DNA from: Betaproteobacteria bacterium
Lineage (GTDB): Bacteria > Pseudomonadota > Gammaproteobacteria > Burkholderiales > Burkholderiaceae_C
Direction of reading: 5' to 3'
Length of the DNA: 10,824 nucleotides
Assembly: GCA_009925955.1 (NCBI GenBank)
Contig: RFPX01000030.1
Coordinates: 1-10,824, forward strand
The notes beneath the pieces are model-generated. The model was not told the DNA's origin and made no database searches. It saw only the letters and a program-made list of their open reading frames with translations. Shown one piece after another: positions 6,267 through 10,824 of this stretch (its first letter is position 1; every line of letters starts with the position of its first letter). The position numbers and the translations under genes were made by a program.

Positions 6267-6298
6267 AAAAAAACCGGCCCCAGGGCCGGTTTCTTTTT
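6267..6298. terminator. Bidirectional intrinsic terminator between convergent genes
   Basis: AAACCGGCCC (6271-6280) and GGGCCGGTTT (6283-6292) form a perfect 10-bp stem with a two-base centre (in RNA, 9 bp with a tetraloop). CTTTTT (6293-6298) follows on the plus strand. Seven A residues (6267-6273) precede it, so the minus strand also shows a T-run. It therefore ends the SWIB transcript and, from the other side, the hydrolase transcript whose gene stops at 6337. Confidence 0.92.
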
Positions 6299-6336
6299 GG
6301 CGCTAGGTGTGCGCCGTACCCACAGCGGCGCGCTCC

Positions 6337-7017
6337 TTAAGCCAGGTGCTGGGCCAAAAAGGCCTGGCTGCGCTCGCGCGCCAGTTGTGCAGCCGCAGTG
6401 TCATACGAGCCACGTTGGTCACAGTTGAACCCATGGTCGGCCGCGTATATGTGCACCTGCACCGAGGGCTGCGCGGCGGCAAACGCCCGCACGCTGTCGG
6501 TGGGAATCCAATGGTCGCGCTCACCGAAGTGCGCCAGCACCGGACACAGCGGCTTGAGGGCGGCATGGTTGGGGATGCCGCCACCGTAGTAGGGCACGGC
6601 GGCTGCGAACCCTGAGACCTTGCAGGCCGACAGCCAACTCAGAAGGCCGCCCCAGCAAAAGCCCAAAACACCAACCTTGCCGGCAGCACCCAAGCGCCGC
6701 TGCAACTCGGCACGGGCTGCGTCAATGTCCAAAAGCGGCGCCTCCAAGCCAGCAGCCTGCATCAGGCCAAAGCCACGCTGCAGGTCTGCATCGGTATAGC
6801 CCAGCTCGATTCCAGGCTCCTGCCGGTCGAACAGGGCTGGGGCCAGCACCACATAGCCTTCAGCCGCCCAACGATCGGCCACCGATCGGATGTGCGGGTT
6901 CACACCAAAGATTTCCTGCACCACCACCAGGCCACCTTTGGGCGTGCTCATGGGTTCAGCCAAATAAGCGGCCAGCTTGCGGCCATCGCTGGCGGTCAGG
7001 GTGAGGGTCTGGCCCAT
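6337..7017 (-). CDS. Dienelactone hydrolase-family alpha/beta hydrolase
   Basis: The 226-residue cytoplasmic protein has the length of the DLH family (about 230-240). The nucleophile elbow is GFCWGG with Cys121, the acid is in GERDHWIP (Asp168) and the histidine in ADHGFNC (His195). This is the Cys-Asp-His triad of carboxymethylenebutenolidase. QEIFGVN with Glu35 corresponds to the conserved glutamate that tunes the cysteine. In the ortho-cleavage pathway DLH opens dienelactone to maleylacetate. However, no chlorocatechol or protocatechuate genes are near, so the physiological substrate is open and a general lactone or ester hydrolase role is as likely. AAGGAGA, complementary to 7023-7029 and five bases before the ATG, is an excellent ribosome-binding site. 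The gene lies 76 bases behind uvrA on the same strand and may share its transcript. Confidence 0.92.
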   Translation of the reverse strand: MGQTLTLTASDGRKLAAYLAEPMSTPKGGLVVVQEIFGVNPHIRSVADRWAAEGYVVLAPALFDRQEPGIELGYTDADLQRGFGLMQAAGLEAPLLDIDAARAELQRRLGAAGKVGVLGFCWGGLLSWLSACKVSGFAAAVPYYGGGIPNHAALKPLCPVLAHFGERDHWIPTDSVRAFAAAQPSVQVHIYAADHGFNCDQRGSYDTAAAQLARERSQAFLAQHLA

Positions 7018-7093
7018 GGTGGTCTCCTTGATCGAATCGCTGATGCACCGGCCTGCGCGGGCAGCGGTACCCGTGCAGTCGGCGCATTGATTC

Positions 7094-10037
7094 TCACGCG
7101 GCCGGTTCCAACACCGATGGCAAGAGGGTCTTGAGGAAGCGCCCCGTGTGGCTGCGCTCGCAGGCCGCCACCGCCTCGGGTGTGCCGGCCACCAAGACCT
7201 GCCCGCCGCCGCTGCCCCCTTCAGGGCCCAGGTCGATCACCCAGTCGGCGGTCTTGATCACGTCCAGGTTGTGCTCGATCACCACGATGGTGTTGCCCGC
7301 CTCGCGCAGTTGCGCCAGCACCTTGAGCAGCAGCTGAATGTCGTGGAAGTGCAGCCCGGTGGTGGGTTCGTCCAGGATGTAGAGCGTGCGGCCCGTGTCG
7401 CGCTTGGACAGCTCCAGCGCCAGCTTCACCCGCTGCGCCTCGCCGCCCGACAGCGTGGTCGCGCTCTGGCCCAAGGTGATGTAGCCCAAGCCCACGTCCA
7501 GCAGGGTTTGCAGCTTGCGCGCAATGGTGGGCACGGCATTGAAGAAGGCGTGCGCATCCTCCACCGTCATGCCCAGCACCTCGTGGATGTTGCGGCCCTT
7601 GTAGAGGATCTCCAGGGTTTCGCGGTTGTAGCGCTTGCCGTGGCACACGTCGCAAGGCACGTACACATCGGGCAGGAAGTGCATCTCCACCTTGATCACG
7701 CCGTCACCCTGGCAACTCTCGCAGCGCCCTCCGCCTTGCGCAGCGGCCACGTTGAAGGAGAAACGGCCCGGCCCGTAGCCCCGCTCACGGGCGGTGGGCA
7801 CATCGGCAAACAGTTCGCGGATGGGGGTGAACAGGCCGGTGTAGGTGGCCGGGTTGCTGCGCGGGGTGCGGCCAATCGGGCTTTGGTCCACATTGATCAC
7901 CTTGTCCAGCGCCTCCACGCCCTCGATCTCATCGTGCGGTGCGGGCTCGGTGGCGGCGTTGTTCAGGCGCTTGGCCATGGCCGCATACAGCGTGTCGTTG
8001 ATCAGCGTGCTCTTGCCCGAACCGGACACGCCGGTCACGCAGGTCATCACCCCCAAGGGAATCTGCACCGTCACCCCCTGCAGGTTGTGGCCCCGTGCAT
8101 TGACGATGCGCAGGTGCGAAGGGCCGGCCAAGCCCCATGCGCCGGAAGCGGGCACACGGCGCTGCTGCGGCACCGCAATGCGCAAGACCTGGCCCAGATA
8201 CTGTCCGGTCAGGCTGTTCTCATCGGCGGCCACTTCTTCGGGCGTGCCTTGCGCCATCACACGGCCGCCGTGCACACCCGCGCCCGGGCCGATGTCCACC
8301 ACATGGTCGGCCGCCCGGATCATGTCCTCGTCGTGCTCCACCACGATGACGCTGTTGCCCAAATCGCGCAGGTGCTGCAGCGTGGCAATCAAACGCTCGT
8401 TGTCGCGCTGGTGCAGGCCGATGCTGGGCTCATCGAGCACGTACATCACCCCCGTCAGGCCCGAGCCGATCTGGCTGGCCAAGCGGATGCGCTGCGCCTC
8501 GCCACCCGACAAGGTGTCGGCGCTGCGCTCCAGGCTCAGATAGTTCAGGCCGACATCATTGAGAAAGCGCAGGCGCGAGCGGATTTCACGCACCACCTTG
8601 TCGGCAATGCCGGCCTTGTTGCCCATGAGCTGCAGGGTGTCGAAGTAAGCCTGGCAGGCCTGCAGTGTCGTGGCCTCCACCTCGTAGATGGGGCGGCCGC
8701 GCTGGCCGTCGTGGTGTCGCAAGAACACATGCAGGGCCTCACGCCGCAGCCGGTGGCCCCGGCAGGCCGGGCAGGGCTTGGGCGACTGCAGGCGGCTGAG
8801 TTCATCGCGGACCACCTGCGAGTCGGTTTCGCGCAGGCGGCGCTCCAGCGAGGGGATGATGCCTTCAAAGGGGTGGCGCCGGCGCACCGAACGCGACTTG
8901 CCGCGCCCGCCTTCGACGGCATATTCGAACTCGATGGCCTCCTCGCCCGAGCCGTGCAGCAGCATGGCCTTGATGGTGGTGGGCAAGGCCTCGAAGGGCG
9001 TCTCCAGGTCGAATTGGTAATGCGCGGCCACCGACTCCAACAGCGAATAGGTGTAGCGGTTGCGCCGGTCCCAGCCCTTGATGGCCCCGCTGGCCAGGCT
9101 CAGTTCGGGAAAGCCCACCACCCGTTGGGGATCAAAGGCCGTGATGTGGCCCAGGCCGTCGCAGCTGGGGCAGGCGCCCATGGGCGAGTTGAAGGAAAAC
9201 AGCCGTGGCTCCAGCTCGGGCAGGGAATAGGCGCAAATCGGGCAGGCGTAGGTGCTGGAGAACCAATGCTCCTTGCCGGTGTCGATCTCGAGTGCCACCA
9301 CCCGGCCACTGGCCATGCGCAGCGCGCTCTCGATGCTCTCTGCTCTCAGCCAGGCGCTGGCGCTGCGCCGTGGCCTCGTCCGCACGGGTCTTGATGCGGT
9401 CGACCACCACATCGATGTCGTGCTTGTCGTGCGGGTCGAGTTCGGGCAGCTCGCTGACCTCGAACACGCGGGCGCTGGCCTGGCCGGCGCGAATGCGAAA
9501 ACGCACATAGCCGCGCGACTGCAGGTCCTCCAGCAGGTCGTGGAAGCTGCCTTTTCGGTCCCGCACCACCGGGGCCAGGATCATCAGCTTGGTGCCTTCG
9601 GGCAGGCCCAGTACGGCATCCACCATCTGTGCCACCGGCGTGGAAGACAAGGGCTCGTCATGGTCGGGGCAGTACGGCGTGCCGGCGCGCGCATACAGCA
9701 GGCGCAGGTAATCATGAATCTCGGTGATGGTGCCCACCGTGGAGCGTGGGTTGTGGCTCGTGGCCTTCTGCTCGATCGCAATGGCCGGGCTCAGGCCCTC
9801 GATCACATCCACATCGGGCTTGTCGGTCTGCTGCAGGAACTGGCGCGCGTAGGCCGACAGGCTTTCCACATAACGGCGCTGCCCTTCGGCATACAGGGTG
9901 TCGAAGGCCAGGCTCGACTTGCCCGAACCCGACAGGCCCGTGATCACCACCAAGGCATTCTTGGGGATGTCGAGGTCGATGTTCTTGAGGTTGTGCGTGC
10001 GGGCGCCGCGGATGCGAAGGTGGGTGTCGGCGGGCAT
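7094..10037 (-). pseudogene. uvrA: uvrA, excinuclease ABC subunit A, frameshifted by a 7-bp duplication
   Basis: UvrA is the ATP-driven damage sensor of nucleotide excision repair that loads UvrB. The N-terminal part (start ATG complementary to 10035-10037) has the first Walker A, GLSGSGKSS (34-42), and continues correctly for about 230 residues, to RLAES. There a duplicated heptamer (9334-9347) shifts the frame, giving about 70 wrong residues and a stop at 9132-9134. The remainder stays open to TGA at 7094-7096 and has every later UvrA feature. These are the CPIC/CPSC zinc site, PCPACRGHRLR, the signature LSGGEAQRIRLASQIGSG with DEPSIGLHQRD, the second Walker A GVSGSGKSTLIND, the CESC/CDVC zinc site, and LSGGEAQRVKLALELS with DEPTTGLHFHD. 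Deleting one heptamer gives a normal 978-residue protein. As written, neither fragment should work alone, because the two ATPase modules are composite. A sequencing or assembly error is a real alternative. Confidence 0.9.
9334..9347. repeat. Perfect 7-bp tandem duplication inside uvrA
   Basis: TGCTCTC occurs twice in direct succession (9334-9340 and 9341-9347). In the coding sense this is GAGAGCA repeated, with a further GAGAGC two bases downstream. Seven is not a multiple of three. The total uvrA span of 2944 bases becomes 2937, divisible by three, when one copy is removed, and the junction then reads LAESIESAL, as expected for UvrA. Confidence 0.95.
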
Positions 10038-10064
10038 GCTGGCTCGGTTCTTGGGCAACCGGCC

Positions 10065-10093
10065 ATTATCCGGAATCGGGCAAGGCTTGTCGC
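10065..10093 (-). promoter_or_regulatory. Candidate uvrA promoter
   Basis: On the minus strand GCGACA (complement of 10088-10093, four of six -35 matches) is 17 bases from GATAAT (complement of 10065-10070, five of six -10 matches). The box sits in the 61-base gap between recQ and uvrA. No LexA box of the CTGT-N8-ACAG type is visible in the gap, in contrast to the SOS-controlled uvrA of E. coli. Confidence 0.35.
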
Positions 10094-10098
10094 TGCGG

Positions 10099-10824
10099 CT
10101 ACATCAGGGCCAACAGGTCTGCGCCGTAGGCCTCGAGCTTGTGGGCGCCCACGCCGCTGATGGTGGCCAACTCCTGCGAAGACGTGGGGTGGCGCGAGGC
10201 CATCTCGGCCAGGGTGCTGTCGTGGAAGATCACATACGGGGGACGGCCCTGGGCTTTGGATTGGGCGGTGCGCCAGTTCTTCAGGCGCTCAAAGCGCGCC
10301 TGGGCCGCTTCATCGAATTCGACGATCCAGTCGTGGGCGCTGCGGCCGGCCACGGCGGTGCTGCGGCGCGCCGGCTTGGCATTGCGTGCGGCCAGCTTGA
10401 GTTGCTCGCGCGGCTGCTTCATGGTCAGGGGTACCTCGCCACGCAGCACCGCACGGGCCCGCTCCGTCAGCAGCAGCGTGGGCAGCTCGACGTCGGTGAC
10501 CACATGGCCTTGCGCCACCAGTTGGCGCAGGACCGCCCGCCACAGCGCTTCGCTGAGGTGGCGCCCGATGCCATAGGTGGACAGTTGGTCATGGCCGTAC
10601 TGCCTCACCTTGGGCGAAGGCTTGCCGCGCAGCACATCGATCAGGTGCGCCGCACCGAAGGCTTTCGCGCCGTTGTGGGCCCCGTGTTGGGCCATGCGGT
10701 AGATGCAGCTCAAGGCCATGCGCGCCGCCTCGGTGCCGTCCCACAACTCGGGCGGCTCCAGGCAGTTGTCGCAGTTGCCGCAGGGCTCGCTGGCTTCGTC
10801 GAAATACGACAGAAGCCGCTGGCG
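10099..10824 (-). CDS. recQ: ATP-dependent DNA helicase RecQ, C-terminal part (partial, runs off window)
   Basis: The visible 241 residues are the last 40 percent or so of RecQ, a 3'-5' helicase acting in recombination and fork repair; the helicase core lies beyond the window edge. The fragment opens with RQRLLSYFDEASEPCGNCDNC, part of the RecQ zinc site (Cys15, Cys18 and Cys21 of the fragment; the first ligand is outside). A winged-helix RQC domain follows (about 30-130), including the conserved HLIDVLRG and YGIGRHLS stretches. After an Arg/Ala-rich linker comes an HRDC domain (about 163-241) with RPPYVIFHDSTLAEMA and the ending ISGVGAHKLEAYG. The frame is open to the last base and stops with TAG at 10099-10101. 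uvrA follows on the same strand after 61 bases. Confidence 0.96.
   Translation of the reverse strand, partial: RQRLLSYFDEASEPCGNCDNCLEPPELWDGTEAARMALSCIYRMAQHGAHNGAKAFGAAHLIDVLRGKPSPKVRQYGHDQLSTYGIGRHLSEALWRAVLRQLVAQGHVVTDVELPTLLLTERARAVLRGEVPLTMKQPREQLKLAARNAKPARRSTAVAGRSAHDWIVEFDEAAQARFERLKNWRTAQSKAQGRPPYVIFHDSTLAEMASRHPTSSQELATISGVGAHKLEAYGADLLALM

Noticed and set aside
7148..9394. A very long open frame (about 748 codons) on the plus strand opposite uvrA
   Set aside because: It mirrors the GC-rich codon pattern of uvrA, has no recognisable domain and lies wholly antisense to a gene with full UvrA motifs.

Overview
The window is GC-rich DNA with tightly packed genes and reads like a chromosomal segment of a betaproteobacterium, most likely order Burkholderiales. 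Protein styles support this (TerC/YjbE-type membrane protein, type IV pilin next to a PglL/Wzy_C-type ligase, a SWIB protein with a lysine/alanine/proline tail), and from memory of related genomes so does the order TerC – pilin – ligase – moaC – M48 peptidase. The genus cannot be read from the sequence. Nothing looks like a mobile element, a phage or a CRISPR array.

Layout. Bases 1-30 are the last codons of an upstream plus-strand gene, possibly sucD. A yybP-ykoY manganese riboswitch (68-208) precedes a TerC-family membrane protein (306-1031). A second plus-strand unit follows: a type IV pilin (1144-1590) whose stop codon abuts the start of a multi-spanning O-oligosaccharyltransferase/O-antigen ligase family protein (1591-3228). 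moaC (3270-3779) is on the minus strand and diverges from a secreted M48 zinc metalloprotease of BepA/YfgC type (3837-5600). A 232-base gap with hairpins leads to a small SWIB-domain protein with a histone-H1-like tail (5833-6222). A two-way terminator (6267-6298) separates it from the convergent minus-strand block: a dienelactone hydrolase-family protein (6337-7017), uvrA (7094-10037) and the C-terminal part of recQ (10099 to the window edge).

The most striking point is that uvrA is broken as written. A perfect 7-bp tandem duplication (9334-9347) shifts the frame after about 230 residues. Removing one copy restores an intact reading frame of about 978 codons with all UvrA motifs. This is a fresh mutation, a reversible slippage switch or a sequence error; the rest of the gene shows no further decay.

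How the genes relate: the riboswitch and TerC protein form a manganese-responsive unit; pilin and ligase probably form a pilin-glycosylation pair; recQ and uvrA are both DNA maintenance genes on one strand. I found no wholly new system. The items most worth checking are the uvrA duplication, the expression platform of the riboswitch, the palindrome in front of the pilin gene and the H1-tail/SWIB fusion.
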